Part shown: piece by piece, positions 11,707-23,635 of the stretch | How positions within the stretch are numbered: the first letter of the stretch is position 1 | Layout: every line of letters begins with the position of its first letter | Source: Budorcas taxicolor | Lineage: Eukaryota > Chordata > Mammalia > Artiodactyla > Bovidae | Assembly: GCF_023091745.1 (NCBI RefSeq) | Contig: NC_068912.1 | Location: forward strand, 76,991,067 to 77,055,066 | Length of the DNA stretch: 64,000 bases | Direction: 5' to 3' | Made by a program: the position numbers and the translations under genes | Notes under the pieces: generated by a model | Database searches by the model: none | Told to the model about the DNA's origin: nothing | Seen by the model: the letters and a program-made list of their open reading frames with translations, nothing else

Positions 11707-12944
11707 GTTACAAATTTTTGATCAATATGCAAATATATTTTGTCTCTCACTAGAATACTCTATTTGACAATGCCTGTCAGATTAAGCATTGCATTCAGTG
11801 GGTAGTGCAACATGATACAATGATACAGGGCAGAGTAAAACTTCCTGTGAACCAGGAAGGATTGTATTGCAGATTCAAGCAGATGCTAAGGAAAAAAATG
11901 TTTATGAAACACCTGAGAACATTGTCTTCTGTGTGTATAAGAAAGACTAGTCAAGACAGTCAGTATTTCTATCAAACAGCAGCAGTGGTGCTATGAGATC
12001 AAAAAACCCTAAAGTCTGAGACATTATTTTCTGTAGTTCAAACCAATCAGTAATTACTGCTGACTTGTTTACTGTTGCCAAATGAGTCTTTTAGTTGAGT
12101 CACTGAAAATACATTGAACATGAAAAGTGTGAGAACTATTGTTCCAAGAAACCTATTTACTTGACCAGACTTGCCACCCCACCTAAGCTGAGAAACAAAT
12201 GGGAAATTGCTAGTTGAAGCAATTTATTGTGTTGAAAAAGCACTTTTCCCCACCAGTACAACCAAAATGAAGACCAGTGATATAGAGACCCAAATTCATG
12301 GAAATTTCTGTCAGAATCAGCAGCATCTCTTTAAGACAGGTGATCCATCTGGACCTAAATGGCCCAGAAAACATGAAGGGGAGAAGACTTCATTCACTGA
12401 GAAGTATTTAGGATGCAGAAGAGCTAAAAATTAAATTCCCTGAGCCCTGGGCAGGAATCACAGCATGCATTAGAAGGACCAGATAGAGCTGAGAAATAAG
12501 AAAGACAGGACTTTGCCTTGGCCTGCCTCTTCTTCCTCCATATTTTGGCACATGAAGGAAGCCTGTAAAGTAGAAAGAGTTTTTTCAGAAAATGGCAGAT
12601 GCCATATCTGCTGAAGAATGGAGGTGAAGGTAGCCCCCCAAAGCCCCAGAGTGGCTCTGAATAGTTCAGGCAGAGACTGAGTAGTCGGTTACTGGCACTG
12701 CCGACCAGCTAGAGCTCTTTCAGGAGAGTCAGCTCCAAGTTTTCTTTACAAAATTTAACCATATGGAGACAAGTTTCATTGGCTAAGATCCCTTCTTTCC
12801 CATTTTATAAAGATTTGATGACAACTCAATATGCAATTCTGGCTTCCACACTTGGCTCCTGATGGTGTCCTGAAAATAGCAACCAACATCTGAAGGTGGG
12901 TTGGAGAAAAGGACATGAATGGAAGGGCCACAGGGCACTGGATG
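11707..12944. other. Unique non-coding DNA
   Basis: About 1.2 kb with no recognised gene or repeat. The short frames at 11805-11996 and 12207-12434 have no recognisable domains. Confidence 0.45.
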
Positions 12945-13100
12945 AAAACCGTAACTCTACTGCTTACTGTTCAGATAACAACTCTCTAAGCTACAGACTA
13001 ATCCCAGTTAAATAGGAAAATGATACCTGCATTACAAGAGTGTTAGGAGAATAATATTGTGTACTGGTTCCAGCTTTTGATAGTACTCAATAAATGTTAA
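12945..13100 (+). mobile_element. MIR SINE, sense
   Basis: It runs from ctctactgcttactgttcag to the terminal tactcaataaatgttaattc, the standard sense-strand MIR end. Confidence 0.7.
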
Positions 13101-13134
13101 TTCTCTTGTCCTGACTTCAGTTAAATTCAATGTC

Positions 13135-13275
13135 TTCTTTAATCCTCACAACTCTATAAGGAATCCAGTCAGATACCATCAATAGGTAATAGGCCAGAGA
13201 AACTGAGTCTAACAATGTACCTAAAGGCTGATGGCTGGGAAATAACAGAATTAAGAGTTATCTCCACATCTTTAA
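13135..13275 (-). mobile_element. MIR SINE, antisense
   Basis: It opens with tttaatcctcacaactctat and continues to a decayed acagaattaagagttat segment. It lies only about 35 bp from the sense MIR at 12945-13100, so the two form a loose inverted pair. Confidence 0.65.
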
Positions 13276-13385
13276 AAAATGCTTAATATGTTTGCCCCTT
13301 TTGTTCTAAGTCACAAGTTTTTATTCATTTATTCATTCACTCAACAAACATTTGTTCAGTGCCTAAGACATACTAGATTTAGAAT

Positions 13386-14215
13386 TTTTTTAACATATTT
13401 ATTTATTTTACTTTACAATATTGTATTGGTTTTGCCATACATCAACATGAATCCACCACGGGGGTACACATGTTCTCCATCCTGAACCCCCCTCCCACCT
13501 CCCTCGCCATACCATCCCTCTGGGTCATCCCAGTGCACTGCCCCAAGCATCCTGTATTATGCATCGAATCTGGACTGGCGATTCATTACACATATGATAT
13601 TATACATGTTTCAATGCCATTCTCCCAAATCATCGCACCTTCACTCTCTCCCACAGAGTCCAAAAGACTGTTCTATACATCTGTGTCTCTTCTGCTGTCT
13701 CGTATACAGGGTTATCATTACCATCTTTCTGAGTTCCATATATATGTGTTAATATACTGTATTGGTGTTTTTCTTTCTGGCTTACTTCACTCTGTATAAT
13801 AGGCTCCAGTTTCATCCATCTCATTAGAACTGATTCAAATGTATTCTTTTTAATGGCTGAGTAATACTCCATTGTGTATATGTACCACAGCTTTCTTATC
13901 CATTCATCTGCTGATGTTGCTTCCATGTCCTGGCTATTATAAACAGTGCTGCAATGAACATTGGGGTACATGTGTGTCTTTCAATTCTGGTTTCCTCGGT
14001 GTGTATGCCCAGTAGTGGGATTGCTGGGTCATAAGGCAGTTCTATTTCCAGTTTTTTAAGGAATCTCCACACTGTTCTCCAAAGTTGCTGTACTAGTTTG
14101 CATCCCCACCAACAGTGTAAGAGGGTTCCCTTTTCTCCATGCCCTCTCCAGCATTTATTGCTTGTAGACTTTTGGATAGCCGCCATTCTGTCTGGCATGA
14201 AATTGTACCTCATTG
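13386..14215 (-). mobile_element. L1 3' fragment, antisense, inside the L2
   Basis: Ruminant L1 3' UTR plus the C-terminus of ORF2 in reverse, from tttactttacaatattgtat to the 5' truncation near 14215. ORF2 C-terminal peptides are readable at 13630-14215 (SADEWIRKLWYIY, YYSAIKKNTF), broken once. A clear target duplication was not seen. Confidence 0.92.
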
Positions 14216-14365
14216 TTGAAAAATTAAGGACTGAGAAAACCAACAAATCTCTTTCCTTGTAGACCTTATATTATAGTAAAAGGAGCCAGATAACAAATAT
14301 AAAACATGTACAAAGGTGACAATGCTAGAAGGAAATTCAGTGAGGTAGAGGACTGGAGGGCTGAA

Positions 14366-14631
14366 TATATGGCACCCACTCCAGTACTCCTGTCTGGAAA
14401 ATCCCATGGACGGAGGAGCCTGGAAGGCTGCAGTCCATGGGGTCGCTGAGGGTTGGACACGACTGAGTGACTTCACTTTCACTTTTCACTTTCATGCATT
14501 GGAGAAGGAAATGGCAACCCACTCCAGTGTTCTTGCCGAGAGAATCCCAGGGACGGGGGAGCCTGGTAGGCTGCCATCTATGGGGTCGCACAGAGTCGGA
14601 CACGACTGAAGTGACTTAGCAGTAGCAGCAA
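14366..14631 (+). mobile_element. BOV-A2 SINE (dimer)
   Basis: Two related monomers, each running from ccactccag to the cggacacgactga box, are joined by the linker cacttttcactttcatgc at about 14478-14496. It ends in the cagtagcagca tail. This is the classic ruminant BOV-A2 structure. The monomers derive from BovB ends, so mobilisation by BovB is expected. Confidence 0.9.
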
Positions 14632-15180
14632 TTAAAGAGGCTGGTCGGAAAGGTGGTCTGATAAGCTGACCGTGGAACAGAACTGAAGGAGTCAGAAGTG
14701 AGCCATACAGATATCTGAAGGAAGAGTGTTTCAGGAAACGGAACCGCCAAGTACACAGGTCCTGAGGTAGCAGCATTCTACTTTTGTCAAAGGAATATCA
14801 GAGATATTGTGGCTGCAATGGAGTGAGGGGGACGAGGGGCAGCGGTGGGATATGAAATGAAAGAAGCGTGCAGGAGGCAGCTTTACACAGGGCTTCCTAG
14901 GTGATGGTTAGCTCTTTGAGTTTTACTCCAAGTAAGATGGGAAGCCAGTGAATGTGTTGAACAGAGAAGTAACATGATCTTAAGTTTTTACAGAGCTCAC
15001 TCTGCTGGGGGACAAGGGGAGAACATGAAACCATTCACTAATTCAGGGGAGTGATGAGGATGGATGGTTTGCATAGGATAGTAGTGGGGCAGGTGATGAG
15101 AGGTGGTCTGGTTTTGTATATATTATAAAATAGGTTCAAAAGAAGTTGTTCATGGAAGATAACATCAAGGCTTTGTTATT

Positions 15181-15939
15181 ACTTTTTAAGCACCATAGAA
15201 AATCACCAGTGATTGCTAAAGTGTCAGTCTTTACAAGTAACCGTGAATTAGTCATTTTACTTCTCTAGATTTAGCTTCTTCATTAGCAAATGTCTCATGA
15301 GTCTTATGATTGGTCCAGAGGCAGCACCCTTCCCTCCAACATCTTTTCCTTCCAGCATCTTTTGAAGGCCTCAAATCTAATCTGAGGATGGTGTTTCCCC
15401 TTCCAAATTCTAAGAGTTTCTCTTCCCCTCTCTCTCTCCAAGCATCATTTTATTTCCCCCTTGTTTTCTTCTTCCTAACTTCCCTTTTTCCATTCAACCT
15501 GCCTCTTCCTGAGTCATAGAGAGCTAGGGAGACATGGTCATAACTTGGAAGAGAAGTATTCCTCTTCTTATGCGTTATGCTGGCCTTGCATTCTCAATCC
15601 AACAAAAGCTAAATTTTTGACATCTACAGTGAGTTAGGTATCCTGGGAAGATAGCCTATCTCCTCAGGAACTGGTTGCTTCTCCTTGTATTAATATCTTG
15701 ATAGATGCAGATCCCTTTAAAAGAGAGTAAGGGAAACACAATGTTGCAGAGCTGAAACTTAAATCTGATAAGCTTAGGTCTATTTAAAAAGCTTCATTTT
15801 CCAGTTTTGTCACTTGCCTTCCTCAAACCTATTCCCAGCACTCATAAGGTATAGACACTTGACTGACTTGAAAACCAAACAAACAAATTCTACTGGACAA
15901 AGGGAAATCCCTCATATCTCCTGAGCACTGAATGGCTTA
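15181..15939. other. Mostly unique DNA with a MIR trace
   Basis: A short sense MIR-like stretch lies near 15235-15300 (cattttacttctctagattt). A pyrimidine-rich tract lies at 15320-15510. No gene is seen. Confidence 0.4.
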
Positions 15940-16140
15940 TAGATCCTCCTCTTATTCACTGTGCCATTTAATCCTTTGGACAGCCCTAGAAAGAAGGGCA
16001 AGACAGAAATTATTTCCCCACTTACTGGTGAAAAAATTGATAATCAAATAACTATTATTGCCCAAGGAAACAACTGCTAAATGTAGGATCTGTATTAAAA
16101 TCACTAGAATGTGGGTCTTCTGGTTTCTGAACACAATGCT
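15940..16140 (-). mobile_element. MIR SINE, antisense
   Basis: It matches in order: catttaatcctttggacagc, the ttactggtgaaaaaattgat box, ttgcccaaggaaacaactgc, and the gggtcttctggtttctgaac end. Confidence 0.7.
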
Positions 16141-16146
16141 ATTTCA

Positions 16147-16320
16147 TAATAATAGCTTCTATTTATTGATCTCTATATACCGAGTGTTCTGTGAATAACT
16201 TATATTAATTAGCTTATTCAGTGTTTACAAATGCCAATGAAATGCATGTATTGCCCTATTTTACAAATGAGGAAACTAATATTCAGAAAGCTTAAATAAG
16301 TTAAACATACTTCAACATAG
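16147..16320 (-). mobile_element. MIR SINE, antisense
   Basis: A second reverse MIR directly after the first: ttctatttattgatctctat, then ttttacaaatgaggaaacta, then the aataagttaaacat segment. The two copies are in tandem in the same orientation, but they are too diverged from each other to be a recent duplication. Confidence 0.7.
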
Positions 16321-16520
16321 CTGAAACTAAAAAAATATAATAAAGCTTCTATATTTACTTAAAAAAAAGTTAAATAGATTGTCCATCGGACACTCATAAA
16401 AGATTTAGCCAAGGTCAACACTGCCCTATGGTGGTGGTGGTGTCTATCATATAGAGAAACTTCAGGGTTAAAAGGGATTTCAATACAGTGAAATAATTCA
16501 TTTCTACTTTTGTCTCTCCT

Positions 16521-16523
<3 letters not shown>

Positions 16524-16553
<30 letters not shown>
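16524..16553. repeat. 30-base poly(T) tract
   Basis: An uninterrupted run of 30 T residues. No recognisable SINE or L1 body is attached on either side. It could be the A tail of an unrecognised minus-strand retrocopy or a free mononucleotide microsatellite. Confidence 0.95.
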
Positions 16554-16599
16554 CCTCTACAGATACGTCTTACAATTTTTCTCCTACCTCAAGGCTATG

Positions 16600-17690
16600 G
16601 CTTTTTGGCTTCCTCTGCTAATTCCTTTTCCTCTACAATTATCTTAATTTTGGGGTCCTTAAAGGCAAATCTTGAGCTCTCATTCCTCTCTCTGCAAGAT
16701 TTTTATCCATCTCTGTAGATTCAAATACCACACATGAACTTCCAGAGTCTCAAACTTTTGTTTCCAGCTTAGCAGTATCCTGTAAGCTCTACACTTTCCC
16801 CCATATCCAGCTGATATTTTGGCATATCTGCTTGCCTGTCTTGCTGACATCCCAAATGTAACGACATTCCAAAGGGGAACATGTGATTCCCTCTCCACCA
16901 AACTCCTAAGCTGATCATCTTAAAGTCTTCCCTTTCTCTGAAAATGACAGAACCACTGGAACAGTTGCAAAAGCTAGGAACTATGGTTCTTCCCTTTCCT
17001 CAGCCTTCACAGTCTATCAGCAAGTCCTATTGGCTCTGCTTCCCAAATGTATCCTGAAAGTCTCTAGTCTTTTCTGTTTTAAGCCACCATTCATTTTCAT
17101 CTGTGCTATCTCATAGCTGCCCCACTGCAACCACTCTTGCCCCTTCTCATCTGTTCTCTTTAGAGTTATTTTTTTTTGGAAAATGTAACCCAGCTCATGT
17201 CACTTCCCTATTTCAAAGTCCTCAATGATTTCCCATAGATTTCAGAAATCCTCAAACACCTTAAAGGTTTGTGTGATGTGGTCCATGCCTTTATCTCCCT
17301 TCCTGCCTTCATTATACACCAGTCATGCTGACTTTCTAGAAATTCTTAAAATTTTTCCAGCTCTGTCCCACTTCAGCACTCTTATCATTGCCTTTGTCTG
17401 GAAAGCTTCTCTCTTGACCCTTCTACCTGGCTGGCTTTTGGTCTCATCTTGAACACTGTCTCCTATGAGAAGCCTTCTCTACCTATTTACTCTTTATCAC
17501 AGCACCATGCTTACTTACTTCATCATAATTACCACAGACTGTAATGATTTATGTGTCTGTTTATTTATTGTCTGATTCTACTAGGACAGAGTTTTGTCAG
17601 TCTTGTCATTGTCACAATATAGTGTCTGCACTTATGAGTTCCCGGTACACAAAGCTCAGGAAATATTTATTGAGTGAATGAATGGGTGAA
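16600..17690 (+). mobile_element. L2 LINE 3' region, sense
   Basis: About 1.1 kb follows the L2 3' end in order: agtctatcagcaagtcctat, the cagctgccccactgcaacc part, catgtcacttccctatttca, and the terminal aatatttattgagtgaatga. The body is heavily mutated. The short frame at 17225-17452 is a remnant only. Confidence 0.78.
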
Positions 17691-18139
17691 ACTCAATTTT
17701 AGTTATGCAGACTTCCATTTTCATAACTATGATGCCTTCATATGTTTATCCTCTGTGTTCTGTGCTCTACAAACTCAAAGAGGCATCCCAGAGATGCAGC
17801 AATATAGAAATGAGCTGTGGTCAGGACCTAACTTCTATTAAACAAGAACAAAGAGGACAAACTGTATTAACCCAAAAGAATTTAGGCCGTTAGGCCAGGT
17901 GCCAGAGTTTTTTGGCTTTTTCATTTCCTTAGGTACGTAACAGATTCAAATTTCTGAAAAGTCATCCAAAGTATGACCATATATTATAAAAACCATTTCA
18001 CTTAGCCTTTAAACAAATGTCATGCTCTATTTAAATATCAGCCAGGCTTCTTATTAGCATGTACAGGGCTAGAGGCCATATCTAACCTAGGTCTTAATCT
18101 TTGTCACCAAAACTAAGCAAACGTATAATCATAATAACT
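17691..18139. other. Unique non-coding DNA
   Basis: No gene or named repeat is seen. Confidence 0.45.
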
Positions 18140-18282
18140 AGGAGTCTTATTTTAAGAGCCTACTTCCTGTATGACAAGTACGCCCCAGTACTAGGTGCTC
18201 TATGTGTTATTTCTACTTAATCTTTGCAACAAACCTATGAGGAAAATGTTTTGCCCAACTAATAAAGATTTACTGAACATGG

Positions 18283-21200
18283 TCCCGCCCATCAGAACAA
18301 GATCCAGTTTCCTCCTCAGTCAGTGTCTACCATCAGGAAGCTTTCATAAGCTTCTTATCCTTATCCATCAGAGGGCAGAGAGAATGAAAAATACAATCAC
18401 AGGAAACTAATCAAACTGGACCACAGCTTTGTCTAACTCAATGAAACTATGAGGCCTGCTGTGTAGGGCCATGGAAGATGGATGGGTCATGGTGGAGAGT
18501 TCTGACAAAATGTGGTCCAGTGGAGAAGGGAATGGCAAACCATTTCAATATCCTTGCTTTGAGAACCCCATGAACAGTAGGAAAAGGCAAAAATATAGGA
18601 CACTGAAAGATGAACACTGAAAGATGCTCTCCAGGTTGGTAGATGCTAAATACGCTACTGGAGAAGAGTGGAGAAATAACTCCAGAAAGAATGAAGAGAC
18701 AGAGCCAAAGCAAAAACAACACCCAGTTATGGATGTGACTGGTGATGGACGTAAAGTCTGATGCTGTAAGAGCAATACTGCAATAGAAACTTGGAATGTT
18801 AGGTCCATGAATCAAGGCAAACTGGAAGTGGTCAAACAGGAGATGGCAAGAGTGAACAAAAACATTTTAGGAATCAATGAAATAAAATGTACTGGAATGG
18901 GTGAATTTAACTCAGATAACCATTATGTCCACTACTGTAGGCAGGAAACCCTTAGAAGAAATGGAGTAGCCATCACGGTCAACAAAAGAGTCTGAAATGC
19001 AGTACTTGGATGAAATCTCAAAAACGACAGAATGATCTGTGTTCATTTCCAAGGTAAACTATTCAATATCACGGTAATCCAAGTTTATGCCCCAACCAGT
19101 AACGCTGAAGAAGCTGAAGTTGAACGGTTCTATGAAGACCTACAAGACCTTCTAGAACTAACACCCAAAAAAGATGTCCTTTTCATTATAGGGGACTGGA
19201 ATGCAAAAGTAGGAAGTCAAGAAACACCTGGAGTAACAGGCAAATTTGGCCTTGGAATGCAGAATGAAGCAGGGCAGACTAATAGAGTTTTACCAAGAAA
19301 ATGCACTGGTCATAGCAAACACCCTCTTCCAACAACACAAGAGAACACTACACATGGACATCACCAGATGGTCAACACTGAAATCAGATTGATTATATTC
19401 TTTGCATCCAAAGATGGAGAAGCTCTATACAGTCAACAAAAACAAGACCAGCAGCTAACTGTGGCTCAGATCATGAACTCCTTACTGCCAAATTCAGACT
19501 TAAATTGAAGAAAGTAGGGAAAACCGCTAGACCATTCAGGTATGACCTAAATCATATCCCTTATGATTATACAGTGGAAGTGAGAAATAGATTTAAGGGC
19601 CTAGATCTGATAGATAGAGTGCCTGATGAACTATGGAATGAGGTTCGTGACATTGTGCAGGAGACAGGGATCAAGACCATCCCTGAGAAAAAGAAATGAA
19701 AAAAGGAAAATGGCTGTCTGGGGAGGTCTTACAAATAGCTGTGAAAAGAAGAGAGGCAAAAAACAAAGGAGAAAAGGAAAGATATAAGCATCTGAATGCA
19801 GAGTTCCAAAGAATACCAAGAAGAGATAAGAAAGCTTTCCTCAGCGATCAATGCAAAGAAATAGAGGAAAAAAACAGAATGGGAAAGACTAGAGATCTCT
19901 TCAAGAAAATTATAGATATCAAGGGAAACTTTCATGCAAAGATGGGCTCGATAAAGGACAGAAATGGTATGGACCTAACAGAAGCAGAAGATATTAAGAA
20001 GAGGTGGCAAGAATACATGGAAGAACTGTACAAAAAAAAAAAAAAGATCTTCATGAGCCAGATAATCACGATGGTGTGATCACTAATCTAGAGCCAGACA
20101 TCCTGGAATGCGAAGTCAAGTGGGCCTTAGGAAGCATCACTACAAACAAAGCTAGTGGAGGTGATGGAATTCCAGTTGAGCTATTTCAAATCCTGAAAGA
20201 TGATGCTGTGTAAGTGCTGCACTCAATATGCCAGCAAATTTGGAAAACTCAGCAGTGGCCACAGGACTGGAAAAGGTCAGTTTTCATTCCAATTCCAAAG
20301 AAAGGCAATGCCAAAGAATGCTCAAACTGCAGCACAATTGCACTCATCTCACACACTAGTAAAGTAATGCTCAAAATTCTCCAAGCCAGACTTCAGCAAT
20401 ACATGAACCGTGAACTTCCAGATGTTCAAACTGGTTTTAGAAAAGGCAGAGGAACCAGAGATCAAATTGCCAACATCCACTGGATCATGAAAAAATAAGA
20501 GAGTTCCAGAAAAACATGTATTTCTGCTTTATTGATTATGCCAAAGCCTTTGACTGTGTGGATCACAATAAACTGTGGAAAATTCTGAAAGAGACAGGAA
20601 TACCAGACCTCCTGACCTGCCTCTTGAGAAATCTGTATGCAGGTTAGGAAGCAACAATTAGAACTGGACATGGAACAACAGACTGGTTCCAAATAGGAAA
20701 AGGAGTACATCAAGGCTGTATATTGTCACCTTGCTTATTTAACTTATATGCAGAGTACATCATGAAAAACGCTGGACTAGAAGAAACACAAGCTGGAATC
20801 AAGATTGCCGGGAGAAATATCAATAACCTCAGATATGCAGATGACACCACCCTTGTGGCAGAAAGTGAAGAGGAACTAAAAAATCTCTTGATAAAAGTGA
20901 AAGAGGAGAGTGAAAAAGTTGGCTTAAAGCTCAACATTCAGAAAACGAAGTTCATGGCATCCGGTCCCATTACTTCATGGGAAATAGATGGGGAAACAGT
21001 GGAAACAGTGTCAAACTTTATTTTTCAGGGCTCCAAAATCACTGCAGATGGTGACTGCAGCCATGAAATTAAAAGACCCTTACTCCTTAGAAGAAAAGTT
21101 ATGACCAACCTAGATAGTATATTCAAAAGCAGAGACATTACTTTGCCCACTAAGGTCTATCTAGTCAAGGCTATGGTTTTTCCTGTGGTCATGTATGGAT

Positions 21201-21618
21201 TTGAGAGTTGGACTGTGAAGGAGGCTGAGTGCTGAAGAATGGATGCTTTTGAACTGTGGTGTTGGAGAAGACTCTTGAGAGTCCCTTGGACTGCAAGGAG
21301 ATCCAACCAGTCCATTCTGAAGGAGATCAGCCCTGGGATTTCTTTGGAAGGAATGATGCTAAAGCTGAAACTCCAATACTTTGGTCACCTCATGCGAAGA
21401 GTTGACTCATTGGAAAAGACTCTGATGCTGGGAGGGATTGGGGGCAGGAGGAGAAGAGGACGACAGAGGATGAGATGGCTGGATGGCATCACTGACTCAA
21501 TGGACGTGAGTATGAGTGAACTCCGGGAGTTGGTGATGGACAGGGAGGCCTGGCGTGCTGAGATTCATGGGGTCGCAAAGAGTCGGACACGACTGAGCGA
21601 CTGAACTGAACTGAATTG
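18283..21618 (+). mobile_element. Near full-length BovB (RTE) LINE
   Basis: It runs from the 5' region (cccgcccatcagaacaagat) through endonuclease and reverse transcriptase to the 3' terminal cgactgaactgaactgaa. At about 3.34 kb it is close to the expected full length. A possible imperfect target duplication is aataaaga...ctgaa at 18261-18277 and 21963-21977, which would enclose this copy and the fragment after it. It is the most complete LINE in the window. Confidence 0.93.
18807..21604 (+). pseudogene. BovB endonuclease-reverse transcriptase, decayed
   Basis: This encodes the single polyprotein of RTE-class LINEs: an apurinic-type endonuclease that nicks the target, then a reverse transcriptase. 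The endonuclease GDWNAKVG motif is at 19191-19214. The RT catalytic YADD box is at 20834-20845. The C-terminal part reads at 21239-21604. Breaks visible: tga at 18993-18995 and 21233-21235 (both CGA to TGA, typical of CpG decay), tga 19697-19699, taa 20211-20213, tag 20645-20647, a 2-base loss near 19281, and an A-run expansion at about 20031-20045. It is inactive. Confidence 0.92.
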
Positions 21619-21962
21619 AAGATCATGGCATCCAGTTCCATCACTTCATAGCAAATAGATGGGGAAACTATGGAAACAGTGGCAGACTATTTTTTGTGTG
21701 TTCCCAAATCACTGCAGATGGTGACTGCAGCCATGAAATTAAAAGATGCTTGCTCCTTTGAAGAAAAATATGACCAACCTAGACAGCATATTAAAAAGCA
21801 GAGACATTACTTTGCCAACAAGAGATGGTTGGATGGTATTGCCAACTCGATGGACATGAGTGTGAGTAAGTGTCTGGAGTTAGTGATGGACAGGGAAGCC
21901 TGGTTTGCTGCACTCCATGCGGTCGCACAGAGTCAGACTCAACTGAGCGATTGAACTGAATA
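21619..21962 (+). mobile_element. Second BovB fragment with internal deletion
   Basis: It is joined head-to-tail to the full-length copy. It starts at agatcatggcatccagttcc and jumps at about 21822 from ttactttgccaaca to agagatggttggatgg, skipping roughly 0.4 kb of the consensus. It ends in a gattgaactgaa tail. A stray 30-bp BovB tail piece follows at 21985-22015. Confidence 0.88.
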
Positions 21963-22185
21963 AATAAAGACTCTGAAGGGCACAACTGAGTGACTGAACT
22001 GACTGAGTGACTGAGGCTCAGAGAAGTGACATTACTTGCTCTTACACCAGGCTTATAGCTGGTAAAAGAATACACAGAGATTAAACTCACGTCTTCTGAC
22101 TGCAAAGTGAGCATTATTTAAAAAAACATTGTGTTTGGAAAAAAAAAATACTTACCAATATCTTTTCTGCTGCACACTTTCTTCT

Positions 22186-22315
22186 TTTTTTGGCTGTACC
22201 TTGTGGCATGTGGGATCTTAGGTTCCCAACCAAGGCTCGCAGCCATGCCGACTGCAGTGTAGGCACAGAGTCTTAACTACTGGACCTCCCACCCCCAACC
22301 CCCAGAGAAGTCCCA
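22186..22315 (-). mobile_element. CHR-family tRNA-derived SINE, antisense
   Basis: It begins after a T-rich stretch with tttggctgtaccttgtggca, then ggatcttaggttcccaacca, and ends near agagaagtcccacac. This is the usual reverse reading of the cetartiodactyl CHR-type SINE. Confidence 0.8.
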
Positions 22316-22889
22316 CACATCAATATCTTTTTATTAAATTATTTAACTATACCATACTTTCTGATCAACTAATGAAATGTGATTCTCTTTAAGAAGCAAT
22401 CTGTGTAAGCTCTCTGGCTCTCCACTATTTCTCTAGGGTGAAATTCTATCAGTGATCCTGTCACAGAGAATAGTCTTAATTTGCCTTCCCTGAGTAAATA
22501 ATTGGCTCACAGATATTAGCTATTTCTTGTTACTTGAAGTCTCCTCAAAGAGACAATGCATGCACTTCAATAATGATCTGTGAAACCTTTGGGTTTCATG
22601 AAGTTGCTGATTAGGTCTGTACAAAGAGAAGAAAATGGCACCATTATTCCAATATTTATTTTCTATTTGAGGTTTTACTAAAACTTTCATTTGAAGTTTG
22701 AAAACCACTGCCCTTGAGAAATAGAGGGAAAAAAAAAGAAAAAGAAGGAATGAAGGGAGGAGCGGAAGAAGGAAGGAAAAGGGAAGGGAATAAAAGAAGA
22801 AAGTTAAGAGTCTTCTTTTTTCTTGGAATGGCTTTCACAATAAAGTCATCCTGACACTACTGCCTCTTAAAGCTTCGTAACCAACTTTG
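22316..22889. other. Unique DNA with a purine-rich tract
   Basis: No gene is seen. The strand at about 22723-22803 is almost all A and G. A short gtttgaaaaccactgc at 22697-22712 resembles the terminal repeat of hAT-type elements, but no partner was found. Confidence 0.4.
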
Positions 22890-23411
22890 CACCTTTACTG
22901 ATAAGTCTAACTTCCTACCTAACATCTCCAATAAGATGAATAGTAGATATAGATACTCTACACTTGAAATGCCCAAAACTATATCCCTATTCCCCCAAAT
23001 GTAATCATTCCCCAAATTTTCATCTCAGAAGTCTACACCACTCAATACTAAAAATAAACAACCAAACAACTCTTGGAGTAATCCTTGCCTCCTATTTCTG
23101 CTACACATTTCACATCCAACGTTTGGCTTTACTGCCAAATTTTATAGTATTTGTCCACTTTTCTCAGCATCTTCTGCTACCACTCTAGTCCAAGCCGTCA
23201 TCATTTCTCGTTTAGACGAAGTACAACAGCTTCCTGACTGGGCTCCCTGCTGCTACTCTCCCCACCTCCATACAATTTGCTCTCTAGACAGCAGTCAAAG
23301 TCAGTTTTTTAAAAATGTAAATTAGATCATGTTACTCTCCCTCTCACAATTTTCCAAAGATTTCCAATTATACCCAGAATAAAATCCAAACTCCTTACTG
23401 TAATCTAAGAC

Positions 23412-23635
23412 AGAGTTTTCCAAAGCAAGGCATTATTAGTTTGTGAAACCAATATACTGGTTAAGGATTAGCATTGTAAAATAAAATGGAAAAAAATCAA
23501 ACTTTATTGAGAGAACTTATGTTTAAGATGGGTGGGGTGTGTGTGTGTGTGTGTGTGTGTATAGTGGACTACAACATAAAATGCATTTCTTTCTGTGGAT
23601 CCTATTAAAAGAGTTTGAAAACCATTAGCCTACAA
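23412..23635. mobile_element. Probable non-autonomous hAT element inside L2
   Basis: It starts with acagagttttccaaagcaag and ends with agagtttgaaaaccatta, which look like diverged inverted termini of an old hAT-type element. It interrupts an otherwise continuous L2. The family was not assigned. Confidence 0.5.
23537..23560. repeat. (GT)12 microsatellite
   Basis: Twelve uninterrupted GT units inside the hAT-type element. Confidence 0.95.

Larger units (their letters stand above)
13320..15180 (-). mobile_element. L2 LINE, antisense, split by L1 and BOV-A2
   Basis: Pieces at 13320-13385, 14216-14365 and 14632-15180 follow the reverse complement of the L2 3' region in order: the ttcattcactcaacaaacat start, the gagccagataacaaatat part, the acagatatctgaaggaagag part, and the atgggaagccagtgaatgtg part. 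The gaps are an antisense L1 and a sense BOV-A2. Confidence 0.75.
18140..22125 (-). mobile_element. MIR SINE, antisense, split by BovB
   Basis: The left part, 18140-18262 (ctctatgtgttatttctact to aacctatgaggaaaatg), and the right part, about 22008-22125 (gaggctcagagaagtgacat to cacgtcttctgactgc), together form one reverse MIR. Everything between them is BovB-derived. Confidence 0.75.

Noticed and set aside
13321..13385. Target duplication around the L1 at 13386-14215
   Set aside because: Short A/T matches exist on both sides, but none is long enough to distinguish from chance.
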